This document shows positions 1 through 7,093 of a DNA stretch of 14,344 bases, piece by piece. Every line of letters starts with the position of its first letter. Within the stretch, counting starts at the first letter, position 1. The stretch spans positions 1-14,344 of the forward strand of contig JBBQUP010000087.1 in assembly GCA_038212305.1 (NCBI GenBank), given 5' to 3'. The notes below the pieces were generated by a model. The model was given only the letters and a program-made list of their open reading frames with translations, was not told the DNA's origin and ran no database searches. This DNA comes from JBBQUP01 sp038212305 (GTDB taxonomy: Bacteria > Bacteroidota > Bacteroidia > Bacteroidales > Marinilabiliaceae). The position numbers and the translations under genes are program-made.

Positions 1-56
1 ATTTGATTATACTGTTTCATGAGTGGTGTTTCAACCACATTTTCTATCTTTTGCAT
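1..56 (-). CDS. mutS: DNA mismatch repair protein MutS, N-terminal fragment (runs off left edge)
   Basis: Only the first 18 codons lie in the window, read leftwards from an ATG at 56-54. The translation contains ETPLMKQYNQ after a short variable leader (MQKIENVV). This is the highly conserved start of MutS, where the PLM(K/R)QY segment opens the mismatch-recognition domain. MutS is a cytoplasmic ATPase that binds mismatches and recruits MutL. No catalytic part is visible, so the call rests on this N-terminal signature alone. A good -7 promoter match lies about 30 bases upstream, which supports the chosen start. Confidence 0.78.
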   Translation of the reverse strand, partial: MQKIENVVETPLMKQYNQ

Positions 57-84
57 TAACCAAGGTTCATTAGTTTATTAAAAA

Positions 85-92
85 CAAAGATA
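85..92 (-). promoter_or_regulatory. Candidate Bacteroidota -7 element for mutS
   Basis: The minus strand reads TATCTTTG here, an exact fit to TAnnTTTG. It would place the transcription start near 79 and give a leader of about 23 bases before the mutS ATG at 56. No clear TTTG -33 element sits at the expected spacing, so the call rests on the -7 match and its position. Confidence 0.5.
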
Positions 93-141
93 AAAATTAA
101 CCTCTTAGCACCTAACCAATTTTTTATAAGTGAGGCGAATC

Positions 142-159
142 AATCAATTAAAATTGATT
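142..159. repeat. 18-bp perfect inverted repeat upstream of the small membrane protein gene
   Basis: AATCAATT and AATTGATT flank a central AA, giving a perfect AT-only palindrome. It lies between the divergent mutS and small membrane-protein genes. It could be an operator or a weak hairpin. It is not followed by a U-tract on either strand, so it does not look like a terminator. Confidence 0.4.
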
Positions 160-245
160 TTAAAAGGAGTTGATAAAAGTGTTAAAAAATGTGTATTGCA
201 ATAAAAACTTTTGTAATTTTAAAGGAACGCTATAAATTTTCGTTT

Positions 246-425
246 ATGAAATCAGTTATAAGCAATTTGGGGATTTTTATTTTACTCCTTGGGGTAACAG
301 TAGTAGGTGTTTACATGCTAGAGAGTTCTGTTAGCAATACCATGTTAATTGTATCCCTTTTATTAATATTAAGTGGCATTATTGTTTATGTGGCAACCAA
401 TCGCATGTACGATCAAGGAGATTAG
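246..425 (+). CDS. Small two-helix membrane protein, hypothetical
   Basis: From the ATG at 246 this gives 59 residues. Two hydrophobic helices (about residues 7-26 and 31-51) are joined by a short polar turn (ESSVSN), and the protein ends in a charged tail (NRMYDQGD). The frame is open back to an ATG at 189, but the extra 19 residues are basic and aromatic and break the usual pattern of a short polar N-terminus leading into the first helix, so 246 is preferred. I do not recognise the family. The last four bases overlap the end of comB on the opposite strand: TAG at 423-425 here and TAA at 424-422 there. No convincing promoter or ribosome-binding site is visible. The hydrophobic periodicity and clean stop make a real gene likely, but its role is unknown. 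Confidence 0.55.
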   Translation: MKSVISNLGIFILLLGVTVVGVYMLESSVSNTMLIVSLLLILSGIIVYVATNRMYDQGD

Positions 426-1132
426 ATTATTTGAATAACTCCATTATTAAGTTCAGGAATTAAATCATATCTATTTTTTTTAAAGCAATAGGTTAAATCT
501 TTTTGGAATCCTTTTTGTGCCAATAGTTGATAATGGTTTCCTTTGCTAGCAAAATTTTGGATATCGTTTTGATGAATTGATGAAAGCGAGGATAATGAAA
601 TTGCAAGATCCGAAAGCTTTGATGCAGGTTGATGCTGTTGTAGCAGATTAACCAAATAGCCTGCACATAATGCATCCTCAAGCGTGTAGCTATTGCTTGA
701 GCCCGAACATACCAATGTTATTTTTTCTTCGTGTTTTAGTTCTTGAGCTATTGCATTTGCATTTAGGAACGATGCAATCACTAATCGATTGGCATTTTTT
801 GATCCTTCAATTGCTTTTGTGCCGTTGCTGGTGCTCATTACAATGGTTTTATTTGCAACAATCTCTCTGGTATACGAAAAGGGAGAGTTATCCAAATCAA
901 ATCCTTTTACCTGAATTGCATCTTCCTCGCCACCTAAAAGGTATTCGGGATATATTTTTTTAAGCGCAAATGCTTTGGCAGGGCTATCGACTGGGATAAT
1001 GCTTTTAGCTCCATTGGCAAAGGCTGTAAGCATAACACTGGTTGCTCTTAAAACGTCGATTATTGCAACTGCGCTGTTCTCAATTTTCCGTGAATCGATA
1101 GCTTTTGCTGATTCAATAATATCTATGTACAT
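422..1132 (-). CDS. comB: 2-phosphosulfolactate phosphatase family protein (ComB)
   Basis: The protein has 236 residues, the usual length for the ComB family. Family landmarks appear in order: IDVLRATS (25-32), GGEEDAIQVKGFDLDNSP (67-84), STSNGTKAI (100-108) and CSGSSNSYTLEDALCAG (142-158). In methanogens ComB is a magnesium-dependent cytoplasmic phosphatase that converts 2-phosphosulfolactate to sulfolactate on the way to coenzyme M. Many bacteria that do not make coenzyme M carry homologues whose substrate is unproven. It is the last gene of the tatA-led block and starts 13 bases after the stop of the tRNA methyltransferase gene. No other sulfolactate gene is present here, so the family is secure but the physiological substrate is not. 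It converges on the small membrane protein gene with a 4-nt overlap. Confidence 0.88.
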   Translation of the reverse strand: MYIDIIESAKAIDSRKIENSAVAIIDVLRATSVMLTAFANGAKSIIPVDSPAKAFALKKIYPEYLLGGEEDAIQVKGFDLDNSPFSYTREIVANKTIVMSTSNGTKAIEGSKNANRLVIASFLNANAIAQELKHEEKITLVCSGSSNSYTLEDALCAGYLVNLLQQHQPASKLSDLAISLSSLSSIHQNDIQNFASKGNHYQLLAQKGFQKDLTYCFKKNRYDLIPELNNGVIQII

Positions 1133-1145
1133 ATTTTTATTGTTT

Positions 1146-1862
1146 CTAGAAGGCTAAATAAAAATCTCTCGTAAGCTGCTTGTATTCAATGGTGTAACGA
1201 TGTCGTGTTTCAGTTTCAATAGTCAGTACGGAGTAAATGGGTTCATGCGCTTCTTTCGAAACTGAGCATAAGCTTCGATGTGGCTCCTTAGATAGCGTGG
1301 GTTTTACACCACACGAGTTAAAAACGGTTAAGCCATATCGTGATAGTTCTTTTTGTAAATTCTGAGCATTTAGTGTGGGTAAAATAAAGCTGAATACTCC
1401 CTTTTCGTTTAATAATTTATGGATAGAGTCAGCAAGTTCATCAAATGGAAGAACATTGGTATGTCTTGCAAAAGTGCGCATTTCGAGAGGAGATTTTAAT
1501 GAGTTCTGAAAAAAGGGTGGATTACATACTATTAAATCATATTTTGAGGAGGTTGTATTGGCATAATCCTGGATCGATTGATTAACACAGTTTAACCGGC
1601 TGTTCCATTTTGAGTTTTCGTAATTAAAGCAGGCTTGTTGATAAGCTTGCGATTCTATTTCAACGGAATCAATTTGAGCGACCAAATTGCGTTGTGCCAT
1701 CATGAGCGCAATTAATCCGGTGCCGCAACCAATATCGAGAATAGATTGCGCATTATCTGCCGGAGCCCATGCGCCTAATAATACGCCATCGGTGCCAACT
1801 TTCATGGCTGCCAGTTGTTGATGTACTTTAAACTGCTTAAACTCGAACCAATTATTCGACAT
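1146..1862 (-). CDS. trmN6: tRNA1(Val) adenine-37 N6-methyltransferase (TrmN6/YfiC family)
   Basis: This is a 238-residue class I SAM-dependent methyltransferase. The family start FKQFKVHQQLAAMKVGTDGV (8-27) is followed by the SAM-binding motif DIGCGTG (43-49), an acidic motif II end (VEIE, 67-70) and the N6-adenine catalytic motif NPPFF (114-118). In E. coli YfiC methylates N6 of A37 in the tRNA-Val with anticodon cmo5UAC. The FxxHxxxxMKVGTDG lead-in and NPPFF together are typical of this family rather than of rRNA or protein-glutamine (PrmC) methyltransferases. The ATG at 1862 lies inside the 3' end of the TIGR02757 gene (11-nt overlap), which suggests translational coupling. Confidence 0.87.
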   Translation of the reverse strand: MSNNWFEFKQFKVHQQLAAMKVGTDGVLLGAWAPADNAQSILDIGCGTGLIALMMAQRNLVAQIDSVEIESQAYQQACFNYENSKWNSRLNCVNQSIQDYANTTSSKYDLIVCNPPFFQNSLKSPLEMRTFARHTNVLPFDELADSIHKLLNEKGVFSFILPTLNAQNLQKELSRYGLTVFNSCGVKPTLSKEPHRSLCSVSKEAHEPIYSVLTIETETRHRYTIEYKQLTRDFYLAF

Positions 1863-2622
1863 ACTTGAAATTTTCGAAGATACTCATGCCAAAAAGAGCA
1901 AAATCATATTTTATAGGATCTAAAGGATCGAGTAAAATTAAATGATTGCTCACCTCTTCAACCGCTTTCCAATTGTTTTGTTTTAGAGACAGTAAACCTA
2001 ATTGTCTCGACATGTTTGCTGAATGCAAATCCAAAGGCAGTTTAAGTTTTGATGGTGAAATATTTTTCCACAATCCAAAATCAACTCCACAATTATCGTT
2101 TCGAACCATCCATCTCAAAAACATATTCAGCCTTTTTGCAGACGATCCTTTTACTACATTGGCAATGTGTTTGGATGCATGAATGTCAATGCCATCTGAA
2201 AAAAATGCTGATCTAAAAAGCTCTAAAGCATCAAAGCAATTGGTTTTAAACCCTGATGTAAAAATGGCTTCTAATCCTCCTTTGTTTTTATAGATGTTTT
2301 GTAGCGATAAGATGAAGTAAGTTAGATCGTTGCAGTTGAAAGTGCGATATGCAAATGAGTTGAGTCTTTGGAAATCTTTATCGGTTGCATGAAGAACAAA
2401 ATCATAAGGGGCATGATCCAGTAGTTGCATGAGCTTACTTGATGAGCTGATAATGGCCTTCCTGTTTCCCCATGAAATGATGGCAGTTAATAAGCCCGAA
2501 ATCTCAATATCCTCTTTTTGTTTGAATTGGTGGGGTATTTGAATAGGATCGCTTTCAATAAATTGGGGTTGATTGTAGAACTGCGCTTTGTGATTGAGCA
2601 AATCGATTATCTGCGGATTCAT
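1852..2622 (-). CDS. TIGR02757 / DUF2400 family protein, function unknown
   Basis: The protein has 256 residues and is soluble. It shows the recognisable conserved blocks of this family: LLTAIISWGNRK (44-55), RLNMFLRWMVRND (164-176) followed by GVDFGLW (179-185), LPLDLHSANMSRQLGLL (195-211) and LDPLDPIKYDFALFGM (231-246). The pattern of a (K/R)R-N-MFLRWMVR helix followed by PLD-x-H and RxLGL recalls helix-hairpin-helix DNA glycosylases, where a conserved Asp sits in a similar segment (Asp198 here). That link is an inference. The gene lies in a tight operon: its ATG shares one base with the stop of the LolD-like gene (TAATG), and its 3' end overlaps the methyltransferase start. Confidence 0.8.
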   Translation of the reverse strand: MNPQIIDLLNHKAQFYNQPQFIESDPIQIPHQFKQKEDIEISGLLTAIISWGNRKAIISSSSKLMQLLDHAPYDFVLHATDKDFQRLNSFAYRTFNCNDLTYFILSLQNIYKNKGGLEAIFTSGFKTNCFDALELFRSAFFSDGIDIHASKHIANVVKGSSAKRLNMFLRWMVRNDNCGVDFGLWKNISPSKLKLPLDLHSANMSRQLGLLSLKQNNWKAVEEVSNHLILLDPLDPIKYDFALFGMSIFENFKYVE

Positions 2623-3275
2623 TATGGAATAATTAAGCCATCTTGCATGTTAATGATTCGATTAGACATGGATGCCAAATTGTGATCATGCGTAACAATG
2701 ACAAATGTTTGAGCATATTTATCTCGTAATTGAAGAAAGAGTGATTGGAGTTCGTTTTGATTTTTCGAATCCAAGCTTCCTGTTGGCTCATCTGCAAAAA
2801 CAACTGCTGGGTCATTTATCAAGGCTCGTGCAACTGCCACACGTTGTTTTTCGCCGCCGCTCAGTTCCGATGGTTTGTGGTCGTTACGACCCGAAAGTTG
2901 CAAGAATTCGAGTAGCTCATTGGCTTTTTTCAAAGCTTTGGTTTTTGAAATTCCGGCGATAAGTGCGGGGATGATAATGTTTTCGATAGCTGTGAATTCG
3001 GGCAGCAGTTGATGGAATTGAAATACAAATCCAATTTGACTGTTTCGGAATCGGGCTAACTGATTTTCGTTTAAATTGTTGATTTTGGTATTATTAATGA
3101 ATACATCACCTGTTGATGGATTATCCAAAGACCCTAAGATTTGTAATAAGGTGGTTTTCCCAGCACCACTTGGGCCTACAATGCTAACTATTTCACCTGA
3201 ATTTATTTCTAAATCTATACCTTTCAGTACTTGTAATTCTCCGTACCATTTGGTAATGTTATTGCATTTAATCAT
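2622..3275 (-). CDS. lolD: ABC transporter ATP-binding protein, LolD/MacB-type
   Basis: This 217-residue nucleotide-binding subunit has every hallmark intact: Walker A GPSGAGKT (34-41), Q-loop Gln86, signature LSGGEKQR (138-145), Walker B with DEPT (162-165), D-loop GSLDS and H-loop His196 (VTHDH). The QFHQLLPEFTAIENI segment and overall length match LolD, the ATPase that with LolC/LolE extracts lipoproteins from the inner membrane for delivery to the outer membrane. No LolC/E-type permease is adjacent, as is common in Bacteroidota, so the permease partner must be encoded elsewhere. It follows tatA by 48 bases with no terminator between them, and it overlaps the next gene by one base (TAATG). 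The lolD symbol is by family resemblance; a general MacB-like or FtsE-like role remains possible. Confidence 0.8.
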   Translation of the reverse strand: MIKCNNITKWYGELQVLKGIDLEINSGEIVSIVGPSGAGKTTLLQILGSLDNPSTGDVFINNTKINNLNENQLARFRNSQIGFVFQFHQLLPEFTAIENIIIPALIAGISKTKALKKANELLEFLQLSGRNDHKPSELSGGEKQRVAVARALINDPAVVFADEPTGSLDSKNQNELQSLFLQLRDKYAQTFVIVTHDHNLASMSNRIINMQDGLIIP

Positions 3276-3323
3276 TGAGTGAAATAAGAATGTAAGAGTG
3301 TAGCTGGGATCAGTTGATGATTG

Positions 3324-3749
3324 TTAAATATCCATTCCCATATTTATATCTGATGCAGCAGTATCTGTTTCGGGTTTTGATTCTGATTCAGTTTTGGTTG
3401 AAGGTTTCTTTTGTGCAGTAGAGTTGCGTTTTTTAGTGCTTCTTACTTGAGGTGTCCCATCAACATATTCTTCTTCATTCTGAGCCAATTCGTATGGTTC
3501 ATAGCCTTTAACAGTCTCATTCATTGACGCAGAAACTTCTTTGGTTTGATTGACAACTTCATCCTTTATATCAACAACTTCAGATTTAATGTCGTTAACA
3601 TTTAAATTTATCTCTCGCTTGATGTCTTCGGCTGCTTTTTTAAACTCATTCATGCCTTTTCCAAAGGTTCGAGCCAATTCGGGGATTTTATCAGCCCCAA
3701 AAAGCAACAAAATAACTAGGATAATAACAATGATCTCGCCCCCTGACAT
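3324..3749 (-). CDS. tatA: Twin-arginine translocase pore subunit, TatA/TatE family
   Basis: The protein has 141 residues. A single N-terminal membrane helix (about 5-18) is followed by the invariant FG hinge (18-19), the KIPELAR turn and the amphipathic helix ELARTFGKGMNEFKKAAEDI, the standard TatA layout. TatA oligomers form the passage for folded proteins exported by the Tat pathway. The C-terminal part is longer than in typical 60-90 residue TatA proteins: a charged heptad-like stretch (about 45-80), then a polar low-complexity tail rich in Lys, Thr, Ser and Glu. Length alone could suggest TatB, but the FGADKIPELAR segment fits TatA better. No tatC is in the window. It appears to head the operon tatA-lolD-TIGR02757-trmN6-comB, with its own promoter just behind the secDF terminator. 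Confidence 0.88.
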   Translation of the reverse strand: MSGGEIIVIILVILLLFGADKIPELARTFGKGMNEFKKAAEDIKREINLNVNDIKSEVVDIKDEVVNQTKEVSASMNETVKGYEPYELAQNEEEYVDGTPQVRSTKKRNSTAQKKPSTKTESESKPETDTAASDINMGMDI

Positions 3750-3776
3750 AATGCTTTGGTTTAGGCACTAAAAATA

Positions 3777-3784
3777 CAAAAATA
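3777..3784 (-). promoter_or_regulatory. Candidate -7 promoter element for tatA operon
   Basis: The minus strand reads TATTTTTG, matching TAnnTTTG exactly. It predicts a start near 3770 and a leader of about 20 bases to the tatA ATG at 3749. The -33 position would fall inside the T-run and stem of the secDF terminator, where only a degenerate TTTT is seen. Confidence 0.5.
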
Positions 3785-3792
3785 TAGATAGT

Positions 3793-3828
3793 AAAAAAAT
3801 AAAAGCCCCGAATACATTCGAGGCTTTT
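3793..3828 (-). terminator. Intrinsic terminator of secDF
   Basis: On the minus strand AAAAGCCTCGAA pairs with TTCGGGGCTTTT across a TGTA loop. This gives a 12-bp stem with one G-U pair and no mismatch, followed by A and seven T residues. It begins 20 bases after the secDF stop codon. Read on the plus strand the wobble becomes a C-A mismatch and there is no gene to terminate, so the minus orientation is the functional one. Confidence 0.85.
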
Positions 3829-3848
3829 AACACAAACAACAAGGTTTG

Positions 3849-6845
3849 TTATGCTTTAACTGCTATCTTTTTCTTTTTTCTCATTACCAAAATGTAGGTA
3901 ATCGGAGTTGCAATAAAGATAGATGAGTAGGTTCCTACTCCAATACCAATTAACATGGCAAAGATAAATCCGCGAATAACTTCACCACCGAACATGAATA
4001 TAACCAATAGCACAACTAATGTTGTAAAAGAGGTATTAAATGTACGCGATAGTGTTGCATTAATCGCATCGTTCATGTTATCTATTAAGCTGCGCTTAGG
4101 ATGTATGTTGTTGTATTCACGAATACGGTCATATACAATTACCGTGTCGTTAATCGAATATCCTACAACGGTTAAGATGGCCGCTATAAAAGTTTGGTCA
4201 ATCTCCAGCGAAAATGGAGCAATGGAATAAAACATTGAATAAATTCCAAATACAATTGCTACGTCATGGGCTAAAGAAACTAATCCACCCATACCAAATT
4301 CCCAGTTGCGGAATCGAACAAAAATATAGAGGAATATACCAATTAACGAAAAGATGATAGCATAACCAGCTTTCGCTTTAATATCTGAAGCGATGGTTGG
4401 TCCAACTACTTGAGAACTCATTCTGTAATCGGAAAGAAATTTGTCCAATGAAACCGTTTTATCTGAAATAAAAGGTTTTAGTCCATCGTATAGTTTGTTT
4501 TCAATAACAGTTGTAACATGCTCCCCTTCTGCATCATTCATGTAGTTAGTTGCAATTCGAACTTGGTTGTCGCTACCAAATGTTTTTACTTCAACCGTTG
4601 CTCCGTCAAATGTTTTTACTAATGCTGATTGTATTTGAGTTGATGAGACAGTATTGTCAAATCGAACAACAAAAGTACGTCCACCAGTAAAATCAATGCC
4701 TTGTTTTAATCCTCGTACACCTAATGAAATAAGACCTGGTAGAATTATTATTGCCGAAATAATAAAGAAAAGATTGCGTTTCCCTAACCAATCTATTTTT
4801 ACATTTTGCAAAAAGTTGCGAGTGAATTTAGTATCGAATTTAAGTCCGACTTTTCTTTCAGCCAATCGTTCGTAAATGATACGAGTAATGAAAATTGCTG
4901 AAAACATAGATGTTGCAATACCAATCATTAATGTGGTAGCAAAACCTTGTATCGGTCCTGTTCCGAACATATACAAAATAACACCAGTTAAGAATGTAGT
5001 AACGTTACCATCAATAATAGCTGAGTAAGCATTTTTATAACCATCACTGATTGCCAAGCGTGTGGCTTTGCCTGATGCAATCTCTTCACGAATACGTTCG
5101 TAAATAAGTACGTTTGCATCAACTGCCATACCTATGGTAAGCACAATACCTGCAATACCAGGAAGCGTTAATACTGCTCCAAACGAAGCCATTACACCAA
5201 AAATGGCAAACAAGTTGAATACCATTGCAAGATCGGCTACCCATCCAGCACGGAATCCATAAAAGAATACCATATAAGCTAAGATGAAAATAAAAGCCAA
5301 AATAAAAGAAGTCATTCCTGAATCCACAGCCTCTTTTCCTAACGATGGCCCCACGACTGTATCTTCTACAATTCGAGCTGGAGCAGGCAGTTTACCTGAT
5401 TTAAGAATGTTTGCTAAATCCTGTGCTTCTTCAACGGAAAAATTTCCTGTTATTGAGCTTCTTCCGCCAGTTATTTCATCCTGAACGGTTGGGAAACTAT
5501 AAACATAGCCATCTAAAACAATAGCAATGCTTTTTTTGATATTAGCTTTAGTTAAACGTGCCCATGTTTTAGCACCTTCACTATTCATGCTCATGCTTAC
5601 TTCAAAATCGCCACCTTGACGAGTATCTGCTCTTGCACCAGTTATTACATCTCCTTCCAATGGCGGACGACCATCGTGAGATGATTGCTTGATAGCAACG
5701 AGTTGGAATAGTTCCTCATCAGGACCAAGAACTTTATTCGTATAGTATTTTGTCTCTTTTGCTGGAAGTGATTTAATGGTCCAGAACAATTTAAGATCTG
5801 CTGGTAGAACATTTTTAACTGCATCGCTTTGTAGAATAGCATTTACACTAGCTGTATCTTTTGATAATGCAACACCAACTGCTGGGTTTTCGCCATTTTG
5901 TGATGGGGTTAAAAATGTGAATAAGGATTGAACATTGCTTTTTGACGCATTAATTTCTGTGCTATCCTGTTTCACTTCCGATAATAATGCTACATCATCA
6001 GCTTTACCTGTTTCTACAGGAGCAACAGGGGTATTTGCAGCAGCAACGGTTTGTTGCGAAATAGCATCAGCCTGTTTGATTGATTCGAAAATCTCGCTCA
6101 AATTATAGGTTTCCCAAAACTCCAAACTAGCAGTTCCTTGTAATAATTTACGTACACGAGCAGGATCTTTAATACCTGGTAATTCAACTAATACACGACC
6201 AGCTTTTTCAAGTTTTTGAATATTTGGTTGAGTTACTCCAAAACGGTCGATACGAGTACGTAAAATATTGAATGCGTTATCGATTGCGCTATTGCTTTCG
6301 GTACGAATAACAGCTAAAACCTCTTTGTTTGTTTTGGTATAATCGATTTTGCCTTTTAACTCAACTGTGCTGAAAATAGCCGCTAGTTTTGCGTTGGCAT
6401 CAATTGATTCAAATTCACGACCAAAAAGAGTGATGAAATCTTCGGTGCTGCTTTTCTCTTTAATTTCTGCCTGACGAAGTGCTTTTTTGAACGTTTCGTC
6501 AGTATTGTAATTCGACAAAGCTTTAACAATATCACTAACTTTTACTTCAAGAATAAGGTTCATTCCACCCTTGAGGTCCAATCCAAAGTTGATTTCTTTC
6601 TCTTTACACTCCTTGTAAGTGTATTTTTGAAGAAAAAAGAGATTGAAAACTTCTTTGCCTTCGATTGAATCGAGATAATGAGTTTCTTTAAGTTGCATTA
6701 ATGCCGGATCGCCTTTGGAAACCGAAATTGCATAATCACGCGCATCATTCTCTACACTATAGGTAATGTATGTAAAGATTAGCTGGTAAAAGCTGACTAT
6801 TGCCAGTAAGATGGCAAACAGCCTGATAGCTCCTTTGTTTTGCAT
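3849..6845 (-). CDS. secDF: Protein translocase subunit SecDF (fused SecD-SecF)
   Basis: This 998-residue inner-membrane protein uses the proton gradient to complete Sec-dependent export. The SecD half carries an N-terminal helix (8-28), FGLDLKGG (87-94), the periplasmic P1 region with VELPGI (220-225), GKLPAP (484-489), GPSLGKEAVDSG (499-510) and the membrane block with GMAVDANVLIYERI (572-585, Asp576). The SecF half carries GIDFTGG (716-722), VGPTIASDIK (814-823) and GYSINDTVIVYDRI (895-908, Asp900). The two in-membrane aspartates match those implicated in proton coupling. The join falls at about residues 665-690. The region 245-380 holds a low-complexity Ala/Val/Thr-rich insert of the type seen in Bacteroidota SecDF. 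It has its own promoter candidate upstream and a strong terminator downstream. A fused SecDF of about 1000 residues is itself a phylum marker. Confidence 0.97.
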   Translation of the reverse strand: MQNKGAIRLFAILLAIVSFYQLIFTYITYSVENDARDYAISVSKGDPALMQLKETHYLDSIEGKEVFNLFFLQKYTYKECKEKEINFGLDLKGGMNLILEVKVSDIVKALSNYNTDETFKKALRQAEIKEKSSTEDFITLFGREFESIDANAKLAAIFSTVELKGKIDYTKTNKEVLAVIRTESNSAIDNAFNILRTRIDRFGVTQPNIQKLEKAGRVLVELPGIKDPARVRKLLQGTASLEFWETYNLSEIFESIKQADAISQQTVAAANTPVAPVETGKADDVALLSEVKQDSTEINASKSNVQSLFTFLTPSQNGENPAVGVALSKDTASVNAILQSDAVKNVLPADLKLFWTIKSLPAKETKYYTNKVLGPDEELFQLVAIKQSSHDGRPPLEGDVITGARADTRQGGDFEVSMSMNSEGAKTWARLTKANIKKSIAIVLDGYVYSFPTVQDEITGGRSSITGNFSVEEAQDLANILKSGKLPAPARIVEDTVVGPSLGKEAVDSGMTSFILAFIFILAYMVFFYGFRAGWVADLAMVFNLFAIFGVMASFGAVLTLPGIAGIVLTIGMAVDANVLIYERIREEIASGKATRLAISDGYKNAYSAIIDGNVTTFLTGVILYMFGTGPIQGFATTLMIGIATSMFSAIFITRIIYERLAERKVGLKFDTKFTRNFLQNVKIDWLGKRNLFFIISAIIILPGLISLGVRGLKQGIDFTGGRTFVVRFDNTVSSTQIQSALVKTFDGATVEVKTFGSDNQVRIATNYMNDAEGEHVTTVIENKLYDGLKPFISDKTVSLDKFLSDYRMSSQVVGPTIASDIKAKAGYAIIFSLIGIFLYIFVRFRNWEFGMGGLVSLAHDVAIVFGIYSMFYSIAPFSLEIDQTFIAAILTVVGYSINDTVIVYDRIREYNNIHPKRSLIDNMNDAINATLSRTFNTSFTTLVVLLVIFMFGGEVIRGFIFAMLIGIGVGTYSSIFIATPITYILVMRKKKKIAVKA

Positions 6846-6898
6846 TTGTTAGTCGTTTTTGTAGATATTATTTTTATACTATTTACTTCAAAATTGCG

Positions 6899-6906
6899 CA
6901 AATATA
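6899..6906 (-). promoter_or_regulatory. Candidate -7 promoter element for secDF
   Basis: The minus strand reads TATATTTG, an exact TAnnTTTG match, 54 bases upstream of the secDF ATG. The region just upstream is a long A/T run with no clean TTTG at -33. The predicted transcript start is near 6893. The 248-bp gap between secDF and the permease gene contains nothing else coding. Confidence 0.5.
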
Positions 6907-7065
6907 TTGTTTTTTTTAATTAAAAGACCTCTCTTTTTAAGGTTGTTTTTAACACTTTTTGAATTAATCACTAATTTCTTCTTAGAATTTAGTTGAAATC
7001 GACAACAAAAGTTGAATTAAAATTTAATTTAAGTAGTGCTATTTTGTTAGCTTTTGGTAATGCAT

Positions 7066-7089
7066 TTGAATTTTAAGGAGCAAATTCAA
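7066..7089. repeat. Hairpin-forming inverted repeat just after the permease gene
   Basis: TTGAATTT and AAATTCAA form a perfect 8-bp stem around an 8-base loop, starting 4 bases beyond the permease stop codon. On the minus strand it is not followed by a T-run, so it is not a standard intrinsic terminator. It could be an mRNA-end stabilising hairpin. Confidence 0.35.
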
Positions 7090-7093
7090 GTTG

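Noticed and set aside
670..1157. Plus-strand open frames opposite comB (670-963 and 975-1157)
   Set aside because: They lie antisense to well-conserved comB codons and have no recognisable domains or initiation signals.
6922..6937. AAAAGA-CCTC-TCTTTT hairpin upstream of secDF as a terminator for the ABC pair
   Set aside because: The stem is only six A/T-rich pairs, far from the permease stop, and sits in a homopolymer-rich tract where such matches are expected by chance.
7066..7089. Hairpin after the permease gene as an intrinsic terminator
   Set aside because: The stem is A/T-rich and no T-run follows on the minus strand, so it is kept only as a repeat.
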